Positions 9,986 to 18,751 of a stretch of 64,000 nt of DNA are shown here, piece by piece. This DNA is from DATFTF01 sp963825175 (lineage in GTDB: Bacteria > Acidobacteriota > Thermoanaerobaculia > UBA5066 > Gp7-AA6): assembly GCA_963825175.1 (NCBI GenBank), contig CAWGSA010000002.1, positions 2,870,017-2,934,016 of the forward strand, in the 5' to 3' direction. Each line of letters begins with the position of its first letter. Positions within the stretch are counted from its first letter, which is position 1. The notes under the pieces are model-generated. The model made no database searches, had not been told where the DNA came from, and saw nothing but the letters and a program-made list of their open reading frames with translations. The position numbers and the translations under genes were made by a program.

Positions 9986-12157
9986 TCATTCCAGCGAGAC
10001 CCGCGCCGGGAATCGATTGTCGGCCGCCACGAGCTCGCGCAGACGCTCGGGATTCTCCCGAAAGGCGCGGATGCGCTCCGCTCCGGGGGAGTAGCAGTAC
10101 TCCAGGTACTCGGTGACCATCCGATCCGACGAGAAGAGGCGGGCGATCTGGGAGGCGCTCTGCACCATCTTTTCGATCCACTGCAGCGGCAACCCGCGCT
10201 CGTCGCGTTCGTAGAAGAGCGGGACCACCTCGCGCTCCAGAACGCGGTAGAGCGACAGGGCCACCTCGTCGTCGTCGGCGTTGTCGCGCGGCTCGCCGAT
10301 CGGGAACCCGGCCTGCTCGTAGGGTGCCTCGTCCCACCATCCGTCCAGCACGGAGACGTTGACCGCGCCGTTCAAGGCCGCCTTCATTCCGGAGGTGCCC
10401 GAGGCCTCCAGCGGCCGGATCGGGTTGTTCAGCCAGACGTCGCAGCCGGCCACGAGCCGGCGAGCCATGGAGATTCCGTAACCGGGAAGAAAGACGACCT
10501 TGCCGCGGAACTCCGCCTTCTGCGTGAACTGGACGATGGTCTGCATGATCCGCTTGCCCGGCTCGTCGTGCGGATGGGCCTTGCCGGCGAAAATCAACTG
10601 CACCGGCCGTCCCGGCTGGTGCAGAAGCCGGGCCAGCCGCTCGGGGTCGTGGAAGATGAGGGCGGCGCGCTTGTAGGTGGCAAAGCGGCGCGCGAAGCCG
10701 ATGGTGAGCGCGCGCGGATCGAGCACCCCCGCCGCGGCCTCCACGTCGACGGAGCTTCCGTTGCGCTCCTTCTCGATCTCGGCCAGTCTCTGGCGGCACC
10801 GCCGGACCAGCTTGGCGCGCAGCTCCTCGTGGCGCTGCCAGAACAGCGTGCGGTCGAGGCTCTCCCCGCCGTGGTCGATGTCGAGCGCCGTGATCTCCGG
10901 CGCGGTCCAGGTCGGGGCGTGGACCCCGTTGGTGATCGGATGGATCGGGACTTCTTCGGGCGGAAGCAGGGGCATGAGCCCGCTCCACAGCCGGCGGGCG
11001 ACCCGGGCGTGGAGCTGCGAGACGGCGTTGGCGTGGGCGGACAGGCGCAGCGCGAGGACCGCCATGGAGAAGAGCTCCTCAGGGTCCTCCGGGTTCTCGC
11101 GGCCGAGCTTCAGGAAGGCCTCGAACTCGAGGCCGAGCTCCTCCACGAAGCCGGCGAAGTACTTGCGCAGCAGATCCGGTGAAAAGCGGTCGATTCCGGC
11201 GGGCACGGGAGTGTGGGTGGTGAAGACGTTTCCGGCGGCCGCGATCTCGCGCGCCTCAGCGAAGGAAAACCCTTCCTCCTTGATGAGCTGGCGAATCCGC
11301 TCGAGCGTCACGAAGGCGGCGTGCCCTTCGTTCATGTGCCGGATGGCCGGCCGCAGCCCCAGCCGGTCGAGCGCCCGCAAGCCGCCGACTCCGAGAACGA
11401 TCTCCTGCCGAATCCGATTCTCGACGTCCCCGCCGTAGAGACGCGCGGTGATCCCGCGGTCGGCGGGCTCGTTCTCCGGCAGGTGCGCGTCCAGCAGCAG
11501 GAGGCGCGCTCTCCCCACCCGCGCCGACCGGATCAGGATGCGCACGTCGCGCTCGCCGATGCGCACGGTCAAGACCGGCTCTCCCCCGTCCGGGACCTCG
11601 GCCGGGGACAGCGGCAGGGCCTCGGGATCGAGCACCGGGTTCTGCTCCTGCTGCCAGCCGCTCGGATCGGCGCGCTGCACGAAGTAGCCCTCCCGATAGA
11701 ACAGGCCGACGCCGGTCAGCGGCACCGCCAGATCGCTGGCCGATTTCAAATGATCGCCGGCCAGGACGCCCAATCCCCCGGCGTAGATCGGAAGCCATTC
11801 CGTCAAACCGAACTCGGCGCAGAAGTAGCCGATCCGCTCTCCCCGCGACGCCATCTGCCGGGCGGCGGGATGATCCGGCTCCGCCGCGTCCTCCCGCGCC
11901 AGAGCCTCCACCGCCTGGGCCAGCCGCTTCGGATAGTCCGGGTCCTCGGCCGCTCGGGCCATGGCCACGCGCGAGGCCATCTTGAGAAAAGCGAGCGCGT
12001 TGCCGCGGGTGTGCTCCCACGCCTGGCGATCCAGGGTCGAGAAGAGGGCCCGCAGCTCCGGCCGCCATGTCCAGCGCAGGTCCCTGGCCAGGTGGAGAAG
12101 GGGCTGGAGGGGATCGGGAAGGCCCGGAACCCGCAGGTCTGTGTCAGAAGGGGGCAT
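9986..12157 (-). CDS. glgP: Alpha-glucan (glycogen/maltodextrin) phosphorylase, GT35
   Basis: About 723 residues, the length of the shorter archaeal/Thermotoga-like phosphorylases. It has an N-terminal DUF3417-like segment (LARDLRWTWRPELRALF), YFCAEFGLTEWLPIYAGGLG, HMNEGHAAF, TTHTPVPAGIDRF and the pyridoxal-phosphate site EASGTSGMKAALNG with its lysine. It releases glucose-1-phosphate from stored glucan in the cytosol. I prefer the ATG of MPPSDTD, preceded by GGAAAGG, over an in-frame TTG 21 bases upstream. Together with malQ and a GH57 protein it makes a minus-strand glucan-degradation group. Confidence 0.93.
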   Translation of the reverse strand: MPPSDTDLRVPGLPDPLQPLLHLARDLRWTWRPELRALFSTLDRQAWEHTRGNALAFLKMASRVAMARAAEDPDYPKRLAQAVEALAREDAAEPDHPAARQMASRGERIGYFCAEFGLTEWLPIYAGGLGVLAGDHLKSASDLAVPLTGVGLFYREGYFVQRADPSGWQQEQNPVLDPEALPLSPAEVPDGGEPVLTVRIGERDVRILIRSARVGRARLLLLDAHLPENEPADRGITARLYGGDVENRIRQEIVLGVGGLRALDRLGLRPAIRHMNEGHAAFVTLERIRQLIKEEGFSFAEAREIAAAGNVFTTHTPVPAGIDRFSPDLLRKYFAGFVEELGLEFEAFLKLGRENPEDPEELFSMAVLALRLSAHANAVSQLHARVARRLWSGLMPLLPPEEVPIHPITNGVHAPTWTAPEITALDIDHGGESLDRTLFWQRHEELRAKLVRRCRQRLAEIEKERNGSSVDVEAAAGVLDPRALTIGFARRFATYKRAALIFHDPERLARLLHQPGRPVQLIFAGKAHPHDEPGKRIMQTIVQFTQKAEFRGKVVFLPGYGISMARRLVAGCDVWLNNPIRPLEASGTSGMKAALNGAVNVSVLDGWWDEAPYEQAGFPIGEPRDNADDDEVALSLYRVLEREVVPLFYERDERGLPLQWIEKMVQSASQIARLFSSDRMVTEYLEYCYSPGAERIRAFRENPERLRELVAADNRFPARVSLE

Positions 12158-12223
12158 CAGCCTTTCCGAGCATAGCAAAACAGAGGCCCGAGTCGGTCCT
12201 GGCCTTGCGCCGGCGGCGGCGAA

Positions 12224-13741
12224 TCAGATCGAACCCGAACCGGCGGGCGCGGCTGCCGACGCCGCGACCCCGACGAAGTGCTCGTAGATGCGGCGCGCGT
12301 CTCCACGCTCGGGAAGGTTGCTGCGCGCCGCCTCCAGCCTGCGGAGGAACGGTTCCTCGAGGCCGACGCCCGCCACGCGGTCGGCCATCTGGACCGCGCG
12401 CGCCGCGTAGAGCAGGATCTGCCGCCCTTCCAGCCCCCCCACGTCGTCGAAGAACCAGCCGCAGCTGGTGAACATGAGCATCGCGAAACGCTGCATCTCG
12501 AGCATGTCCAGGGCCGCCGCCGCCTCGGCCGGGGTCAGCGGCCGGCGCGCGTGACGTTCCAGAAACCGGCGTGCCGCGTCCTGCGAGCCTTCCAGCCAGA
12601 TCTCGATCGAATCGTCCCGCGCGTTCCAGGGATCGACCAGCAGCTCGGCGCCCTTCTGCTCGTACACCTCGGCCAGGCGGTCGCGCAGCCAGTCCAACGC
12701 CGCCCGCAGAGGCCCCCGCCACGCCTGATTCCAGTCCGGGTGCTCACCGGTCTTGCAGCTGCAGTCGGTGGTCCAGCGGCCCAGGCCGTGCGCGCAGCTC
12801 CACGCGGTGTTCTCGTGGATTTCCGCCTCGTAGTCCGGCGGATGCGCGGAGAGGTGCTCGGCGTAGCTCGTCAGGCGCGGAGAGCTCTGCTCCTCGATGG
12901 CGTCGAGCGCCGCGGCCAGCACCCGCTCGCCGCCCCGGAAATGGTGGCCGAAGGTCTCCCCGTCCGTGGCGATCGACCCGAGCGCGGCCCCCGGAGCGCC
13001 GGCCACGATTTGCTGGAGCCGCAGCGCGAGGCTCTGACCTCCCTGCGCCAGGCCGCCGAAGGCGACGGCGTGCGACGCCGGACCGTCATAGAAGAAGACC
13101 GCGATGCGGTGGCCGCCTGGGAGACACACCTCGTAGGAGTGGCGCGTGTCGATGGGAGACTCCGCGGCCGGAGTCCACGCCGTCTCCCCTCGGGCCCGGT
13201 GGCGGACGGCCTGATGGGGAGCGAGGATCGTGAAGCGGATCGATTGGCGCGCCAGGACCTCGAGCGTCTCCGCGTCGACCGCCGTCTCCGGAAGCCACAT
13301 TCCTTCCGGCGTCCGATGGAAACGGTGCTCGAAGTCGCGAATCCCCCAGAGAACCTGCGTGCGCTTGTCGCGCCGGTTCGCCAGCGGCAGGATCATGTGG
13401 TTGTAGGCCAGGGCCATGGCCGAGCCGTGCCCGGAGAACCGCGCGCGGCTGGCGCGGTCGGCGTCCAGGATCGAGCGGTAGACGTCCGGGGCCCTCCTCT
13501 CCAGCCACGAAAGCAGCGTGGGCCCGAAATCGAAGCTCATGCGCGCGTAGTTGGAGGGATAGCGGCCGCCCGGCGGTCCTTCGCGCGCGCCGGGGTCGGC
13601 GTTGGGCGCATAGGCCTCGGCGGCGATCCGTTCGTTCCAGTCGTGGTAGGGCGCCGCCGATTCCTGCCGATCGATTTCACCGGTCCACGGGTTTTCCCGA
13701 GGCGGTTGATAGAAGTGGCCGTGGACGCAGACGAAGCTCAT
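12224..13741 (-). CDS. GH57-family glycoside hydrolase, DUF3536-type
   Basis: 505 residues. The N-terminus has the GH57 signature (VHGHFYQPPRENPW) followed by a catalytic (beta/alpha) barrel region (TPEGMWLPETAVD, SIATDGETFGHHF). A C-terminal segment (EMQRFAMLMFTSCGWFFDDVGG) is typical of DUF3536 proteins. Many homologues are near 800 residues; this one ends soon after that segment, so a C-terminal module is absent. Likely an alpha-amylase or branching-type enzyme on intracellular glucan, judging by the phosphorylase and amylomaltase beside it. Substrate not provable from sequence. Confidence 0.85.
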   Translation of the reverse strand: MSFVCVHGHFYQPPRENPWTGEIDRQESAAPYHDWNERIAAEAYAPNADPGAREGPPGGRYPSNYARMSFDFGPTLLSWLERRAPDVYRSILDADRASRARFSGHGSAMALAYNHMILPLANRRDKRTQVLWGIRDFEHRFHRTPEGMWLPETAVDAETLEVLARQSIRFTILAPHQAVRHRARGETAWTPAAESPIDTRHSYEVCLPGGHRIAVFFYDGPASHAVAFGGLAQGGQSLALRLQQIVAGAPGAALGSIATDGETFGHHFRGGERVLAAALDAIEEQSSPRLTSYAEHLSAHPPDYEAEIHENTAWSCAHGLGRWTTDCSCKTGEHPDWNQAWRGPLRAALDWLRDRLAEVYEQKGAELLVDPWNARDDSIEIWLEGSQDAARRFLERHARRPLTPAEAAAALDMLEMQRFAMLMFTSCGWFFDDVGGLEGRQILLYAARAVQMADRVAGVGLEEPFLRRLEAARSNLPERGDARRIYEHFVGVAASAAAPAGSGSI

Positions 13742-13785
13742 GGGTGACCGGGCGGTCGGGTCATCGCGTCACCGGGTCATCGGGC
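13742..13785. repeat. 8-bp tandem array (GGGTCATC unit)
   Basis: Five degenerate 8-bp units (GGGTGACC, GGGCGGTC, GGGTCATC, GCGTCACC, GGGTCATC) directly upstream of the GH57 start. Related in style to the 8-bp array at 41711. No facing arm seen here. Confidence 0.65.
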
Positions 13786-13819
13786 CGCAGACCCGAGAGT
13801 CGGGGGGCTGCACGCGGCG

Positions 13820-14079
13820 AGCAGGGTGCTGAAAAAGGGTGTAGCGCGGCGTTGCGAGCGCCGCGGGGCCGGATCCAAGGCGCCGCGACGACGGCGATGC
13901 GGAATGCATCGGAGAGGAGCGGGAACGCCGGAGACGGTCCTGCGCCGCCGCAACCGCTCGCGGCGGCAGGGCTTTTGCTCGTGGTGCCTCACAGCTGTAG
14001 CCTCACGGAGTGCTCGCGCTGCGACGGGAGATGCAAAAGGCCGGACGCGACGCCTGCATCCATTTTTCAGCAGCCTGCT
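13820..14079. mobile_element. 260-bp non-coding element with 17-bp terminal inverted repeats
   Basis: The left end at 13820-13836 reads agcagggtgctgaaaaa; the right end at 14063-14079 is its complement with one mismatch. The interior contains GC-rich inverted segments and no convincing gene, so this is a MITE-like passenger. It fills nearly all of the gap between the GH57 gene and the response regulator. The last base of its right end lies inside the stop codon of the response regulator. Confidence 0.7.
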
Positions 14080-15085
14080 AGGTCCGCAGCCGCGTGAGCC
14101 GGGCGTCGTCCTCGGGCAGATTCTCAAGGACGCCCCGGAACGCGTCCAACAGTCGGCCGTCCCACCATCCTTTCTTCACTTCGTCGGCCATGATCGACAG
14201 TGATTCCTCTCGCGTCAAGGCACCCCGGTAGACCCGCGCGGTCGTCAGCGCGTCGAAGATGTCGGCGATCGTCGTCACGCGGGCCACCAGCGGGATCGAT
14301 TCGCCGGAGAGGCCCGCCGGATAGCCCGAGCCGTCCATTCTCTCGTGGTGATGGTAGACGATGTCCAGAGCGTGGGCGAGCGTCTTCATGTTGCGCAGGA
14401 GGTCACGGCCTTCGGTCGGGTGGCGCTTGATCTCCGCGTACTCCGAGTCGGTCAGCGGGCCGGGCTTCAAGAGGACGTTGTCGCGGACCGCGATCTTTCC
14501 GAAGTCGTGGAACAGTCCGCCGCGCTGGACCGTGCCGAGCTGCTGGCTCTCCAGCCCGAGACTCTCCCCCAGAAGGCCCGCGTACAGCGAGACGCGCGCG
14601 CTGTGGCCGTAGGTGTACCGATCGCGCGCGTCGATGGTCCGGGCCAGTGAGACGATGACGTCTTCGGCGTCTTCGAGGGCGTCGGTCACGAACTTCAGCT
14701 CCACCAGAGCCCGCACCCGCGCCAGGAGCTCCTCCGGCGAAAACGGCTTGGCCAGGAAATCCGTGACGCCCGCCTCGATCGCCTTGAGCTTGTGATGGTG
14801 CGTCGCCGCGCCCGTGATCATCACGACGGGCGTCAGGCGCGTCCGCGGCTCCGACCGGATCTCCACCAAGACGGCGTGGCCGCTCAAGTCCGGCAGCTGC
14901 ATGTCCAGGAGCACCATGTCGTGGTGGCCCGCCCGCAAACGCGCCAGGCCGTCCCCTCCGGTTCCGGCCTCCTCCACGCGATAGCCGGCCGGCTCGAGCA
15001 GCCGCACGATCATCCTGCGGATCTGCTCGTCGTCGTCGATGACCAGGACCGAGCCCCGTCGGTTGGGAGTCGCCGGTCCGCTCAT
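14078..15085 (-). CDS. Response regulator with HD-GYP domain (c-di-GMP phosphodiesterase type)
   Basis: 335 residues from the ATG at 15085. The receiver domain (about 10-130) has the acidic pair VIDDDEQ, phospho-acceptor Asp in MVLLDMQLPDLSG and Lys in LAKPFS. The HD-GYP domain (about 150-325) has GLFHDFGKI, HHHERMDGSGYP and DIFDAL. By family it hydrolyses cyclic di-GMP on phosphorylation (RpfG-like). No histidine kinase is adjacent, so it is an orphan regulator here. The stop codon overlaps the end of a 260-bp inverted-repeat element, so the last residues may have been altered by the insertion. Confidence 0.92.
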   Translation of the reverse strand: MSGPATPNRRGSVLVIDDDEQIRRMIVRLLEPAGYRVEEAGTGGDGLARLRAGHHDMVLLDMQLPDLSGHAVLVEIRSEPRTRLTPVVMITGAATHHHKLKAIEAGVTDFLAKPFSPEELLARVRALVELKFVTDALEDAEDVIVSLARTIDARDRYTYGHSARVSLYAGLLGESLGLESQQLGTVQRGGLFHDFGKIAVRDNVLLKPGPLTDSEYAEIKRHPTEGRDLLRNMKTLAHALDIVYHHHERMDGSGYPAGLSGESIPLVARVTTIADIFDALTTARVYRGALTREESLSIMADEVKKGWWDGRLLDAFRGVLENLPEDDARLTRLRT

Positions 15086-15401
15086 CGCGCCGGTGCGCCG
15101 TCTCGAAGGTGGCCGGACAGGCTCGGCCGCGCATCGTCCTGCCTCCCCCGGCCGATTGTCTCGCGCCGGTTGTCCCGGGCCGAAAATCGTGGAGAGGGGC
15201 TCATGCGTCGCTCGACCTAGGATGAAGACTCGGTCACCCCCTGTCAACTCCGCCCGACGCCCTGCCTCTCCCCGGCCCGAACGGAGATGTCCGACCCCGC
15301 CATCCGCAGTATGATGGAGAGGATTTCCCAAAGCAGATCTATGCGGATCCGATCGACGACGATCCGGGGCGCTCACTCCCGCGGGTGAGGTAGGCCGAAC
15401 C
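15086..15401. other. 316-bp divergent intergenic region
   Basis: Separates the HD-GYP regulator (minus) from the DUF4388 fusion gene (plus) and must hold both promoters. I see no ORF with family features, no repeat and no terminator hairpin. A purine-rich GGTGAGGTAGG just before the ATG at 15402 could serve as the ribosome site. Confidence 0.5.
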
Positions 15402-17174
15402 ATGGTCGGAGGAACGCTCGACGAAATCGGCCTCTCCCACCTCATCCAGGTGTACTGCACGAGCCGCCAGACGGCCAAGCTGACGGTCGCGTTTCCCGAC
15501 GCCGAGGGAAGCTTCTACTTCGATCGCGGAGACCTCGTCGACGCGCAGCTCGGGCCCCTGGCCGGCATCGAAGCGGTCCACGCCGCGTTGGGCAAGAAAG
15601 GCGGACGCTTTCACGTGGATCTGGGCGTTCAGCCCCCGCGGCGCACGATCCACCAGCACTGGAGCACGGTCATCATCGACGGAATGCGGCTCATCGAAAC
15701 GGAGGCCGGCCCCCGGCCACGGGAGCAGGCTCCCCCCTCGGCGGCGCCGGGCCCCGCCAGGCCGCCGGCCTCGTCGACGACGGCGCCTCTCGCCGCTCCC
15801 CGGGTCACCCCTCGGGAGCCGGTTCCCCTTCGAGCCGCGGGCGAGAGGCCGCCCGCCCGTCCCACGGCGGCGGCCAGCGCCATCCGCCCACGTCCTGTCC
15901 CGGCGGAGAAGCCTCCGACGCTGGCCGCGTCTGCGCGCGAGTCCCGCCTGCCGGTGCTGATCGGCGCCGGAGCCGCGATCCTCGCGATCGTGGCGGGGAT
16001 TTTCTGGTACCTCGGACGCGGCAGCCAGGGGACCGCGAAGGCAACCCCCGCCGTGCCTCCGGCCCGCAGCAACCCGATGATCACGCTCGGCATGAGCGCC
16101 GCGCTGACCGGCCCGGCGGCCGAGCTCGGCCGTCAGATGAAGCTCGGGATCGAGACGTGCCTCGACGCGGTCAACGACGCCGGAGGCGTGCAGGGGCACA
16201 AGTTCCAACTTGTGGCCCTGGACGACGGCTACGAGCCCGATCGCACCCGCCAGGCCATGAAGGAGCTGGTCGAGGATCGGAAGGTCTTCGCCATCGTGGG
16301 CAACGTCGGCACTCCCACCGCCGAAGTGGCCGTCCCGTACGCCCTGGAGAAGAAGATCCTCTTCTTCGGAGCCTTCACCGGAGCCGGCCTGCTGCGCAAG
16401 GAGCCTCCCGACCGATACGTCTTCAACTACCGGGCAAGCTACGTCGAGGAGACCTCCGACGTCGTCCGGTACCTGGTCGAGATTCGCAAGATCAAGCCGA
16501 CGCAGATCGCCGTCTTCGCGCAGCAGGACGGGTTCGGCGACGCCGGCTTTGCCGGAGTGACCAAGGCTCTGCGCCGCTACGGACGCAACCAGGACCAGAT
16601 CCTGAGGGTCGGGTTCAAGCGCAACACGCTGGAATTGAACGACGCGGTCGCCGAGGTCCTGAAGAACAAGAAGGACATTCGGGCCGTCGTCATGGTCGCC
16701 CCGTACCGTCCGGCCGCGCTCTTCATCGAGAAGCTCAAGGACCTGGGGTACGAGCCGATCTTCACCAACGTTTCGTTCGTCGGGTCGACCGCGCTGGCCT
16801 CGGAGCTCAAGCAGCTCGGTCCGAAGTATCCGGCCGGCGTCATCGTCACCCAGGTCGTCCCGCCCATCGATTCCTCGGCCACCGAGGTCCTGCGCTACCG
16901 GGACGAGCTCGCCAAGTACTTCAAGGGCGAGAAACCGGACTTCGTCTCGCTGGAGGGCTATCTGGCGACGTCCGTTCTCATGGAGGGTTTCCGGCGGGCC
17001 GGCAAGAACCCCACCACCGAGTCGCTCATCGACGCCCTGGAGTCGATCCACGGCCTCGACCTCGGGATCGGCGCGCCCATCAACTACGGCCTGTCCGAGC
17101 ACCAGGGCTCCCACAAGGTCTGGGGAACGGTGCTCGACGAGAACGCCAACTACCACGTCTTCGACATGGAGTGA
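15402..17174 (+). CDS. DUF4388 / TM / periplasmic ligand-binding (Peripla_BP_6) fusion
   Basis: 590 residues. Residues 1-105 form a DUF4388 (PATAN-like) domain: GTLDEIGLSHLIQVYCTSRQTAKL, FYFDRGDLVDAQLG, ALGKKGGRF. A Pro/Ala-rich linker (about 108-182) and one transmembrane helix (about 184-206) follow. Residues 225-588 are a branched-chain amino-acid-type solute-binding domain (LGMSAALTGPAAELG, GIETCLDAVNDAGGVQGH, VGNVGTPTAEVAVPYA). Predicted topology: DUF4388 in the cytosol, binding domain in the periplasm. It looks like a one-pass sensor rather than a transport component, and no ABC permease or ATPase is nearby. The role is inferred. Confidence 0.85.
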   Translation: MVGGTLDEIGLSHLIQVYCTSRQTAKLTVAFPDAEGSFYFDRGDLVDAQLGPLAGIEAVHAALGKKGGRFHVDLGVQPPRRTIHQHWSTVIIDGMRLIETEAGPRPREQAPPSAAPGPARPPASSTTAPLAAPRVTPREPVPLRAAGERPPARPTAAASAIRPRPVPAEKPPTLAASARESRLPVLIGAGAAILAIVAGIFWYLGRGSQGTAKATPAVPPARSNPMITLGMSAALTGPAAELGRQMKLGIETCLDAVNDAGGVQGHKFQLVALDDGYEPDRTRQAMKELVEDRKVFAIVGNVGTPTAEVAVPYALEKKILFFGAFTGAGLLRKEPPDRYVFNYRASYVEETSDVVRYLVEIRKIKPTQIAVFAQQDGFGDAGFAGVTKALRRYGRNQDQILRVGFKRNTLELNDAVAEVLKNKKDIRAVVMVAPYRPAALFIEKLKDLGYEPIFTNVSFVGSTALASELKQLGPKYPAGVIVTQVVPPIDSSATEVLRYRDELAKYFKGEKPDFVSLEGYLATSVLMEGFRRAGKNPTTESLIDALESIHGLDLGIGAPINYGLSEHQGSHKVWGTVLDENANYHVFDME

Positions 17175-17238
17175 TCCCGCGCGCCGCGCGGCGTAACTTC
17201 GGGCCTTCCGGCGCGTCTCCGTGGTCCGAGGGAACTCC

Positions 17239-18627
17239 ATGACGCACAAGATTCTCGCGACCGCCTGGCTTCTCTTCCTGCTCACGGGCGTTCTCGCAGG
17301 CCAGCCGGCGGCATCCGCGCCTTCCTTCCCGGACACCCCGGACGGAAGACGCCTCGAGTCGTTCTTCGCCGCCGCCACGAAGCAGAACGAACAGGCCACG
17401 CGCGCCTTCATCGAGACGAACTTCCCGGCGGAGGCCTTGAAGGAGATTCCGCTCGCACAACGCCTGCGGCGGATCCACGGGCTCGTGGCGCGGTGGGGGC
17501 CGTTCGACCTCGTCCGGGTCCTTCCGGCGCGCCCCGATGCCGCCGGAGCCCTGGCCCGCTCGAGGAAGACGGGCGGCCTCGTTCAGGTCGTTCTGGAGCT
17601 CGAGGCGGGTTCCCGGCGCGGGGTCCTCGGAGTGAACGTCGACGAAGCCGAGGAGGACACGTCCGTCGACCAGAAACCGAAGGCCACCGATGCCGAGCTC
17701 TCTTCGGCGGTCGACGCCTTTGTCGCCGGTTTGGCCGCCAGGGACAAGTTTTCCGGGGTCGTGCTCCTCGCCCGCCACGGCAAGCCCTTCCTGGCCAAAG
17801 CCTGGGGCCTTTCCGACCGCGATTTCTCCGTCCCCAACCGGCCCGACACGAAGTTCAACGTTGGGTCGATCGGTAAGGCGTTCACGCAGGCCGCGGTCAT
17901 GGATCTGGCGCGAGCGGGACGGCTTTCTCTCGACGACACCGTCGCGAAATGGCTGCCCGACGCGAAGATCCCTTCTTCGGGTCAGATGAACGTCCGCCAG
18001 CTCCTGGACATGACTTCGGGTCTGGGCGACATCTTCGGTCCGAAGTACGACGCCGCGCCCAAGGATCGCCTGCGGGCGCTCTCCGATTTCCTGCCGCTCT
18101 TCGAAGGTCAGCCTCTGCAATTCGAGCCCGGCGCGGGACGCGGATACTCCAACGCCGGCTACGTCGTGCTGGGGCTGATCGTCGAGAAAGCGTCCGGGCG
18201 GCCGTACTGGGACTTCGTCCGCGACCGGGTCTTCGCCGTCGCCGGCATGAAGGAGAGCGGCCCGTTCGGACCGGACGAAGTCGCGCCCAACCGCGCCATC
18301 GGCTACACCCGGTCCGACGACGGCACCTGGCGCTCGAACGTCTACTCGCTGCCGGGCCGCGCGAGCTCGGCCGGCGGCGTCGACTGCACGGCAGAAGATC
18401 TCCTGCGCTTCGCGGCGGCGATCCGCGAAAGGCGCCTTTCCGTCCGAGCGCCCGAGGCCCCTCGCGGCGAGAGCTACGGGATCGCCGGCGGCACGGAAGG
18501 CGCGAACGCCGTGCTCGAGGATCTCCCCGGCGGCCTGACCGTCGTCGTGCTCGCCAACCTTGACCCGCCCGCCGCCGAGCGCGTCGCCAGGCAGATCCGC
18601 GCCTGGGCCCCCGGACCCTCGAGGTGA
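17239..18627 (+). CDS. Exported serine hydrolase, class C beta-lactamase fold
   Basis: 462 residues from the ATG at 17239, with GAGGGA six bases upstream; the GTG at 17221 is less likely. A signal peptide ends near AASA. An N-terminal ~130-residue region with no clear family is followed by the beta-lactamase-related domain. That domain has SIGK (SxxK nucleophile motif), YSNAGY (YxN) and LLDMTSGLGD. The usual third motif (HxG/KTG) is not obvious near the C-terminus (YGIAGGTEG). By family it may be an esterase, peptidase or penicillin-binding-like enzyme; the substrate is unknown. Confidence 0.87.
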   Translation: MTHKILATAWLLFLLTGVLAGQPAASAPSFPDTPDGRRLESFFAAATKQNEQATRAFIETNFPAEALKEIPLAQRLRRIHGLVARWGPFDLVRVLPARPDAAGALARSRKTGGLVQVVLELEAGSRRGVLGVNVDEAEEDTSVDQKPKATDAELSSAVDAFVAGLAARDKFSGVVLLARHGKPFLAKAWGLSDRDFSVPNRPDTKFNVGSIGKAFTQAAVMDLARAGRLSLDDTVAKWLPDAKIPSSGQMNVRQLLDMTSGLGDIFGPKYDAAPKDRLRALSDFLPLFEGQPLQFEPGAGRGYSNAGYVVLGLIVEKASGRPYWDFVRDRVFAVAGMKESGPFGPDEVAPNRAIGYTRSDDGTWRSNVYSLPGRASSAGGVDCTAEDLLRFAAAIRERRLSVRAPEAPRGESYGIAGGTEGANAVLEDLPGGLTVVVLANLDPPAAERVARQIRAWAPGPSR

Positions 18628-18751
18628 GCGGGTGCGAGGCCGCCCTCGGATTTTTCGCCGCCGTCGAGGATCTCCGACCTGGATGAGTGCCGGAACGATC
18701 TACGCTTCGTTGAGAAGTTCCCCTTCTTGAGCCTTCAAGCGATCGACAAAA

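Noticed and set aside
18632..18652. Weak hairpin (cgagg...cctcg) followed by GATTTTT after the serine hydrolase gene
   Set aside because: Only a five-base stem and a short T-run; too weak to call a terminator.
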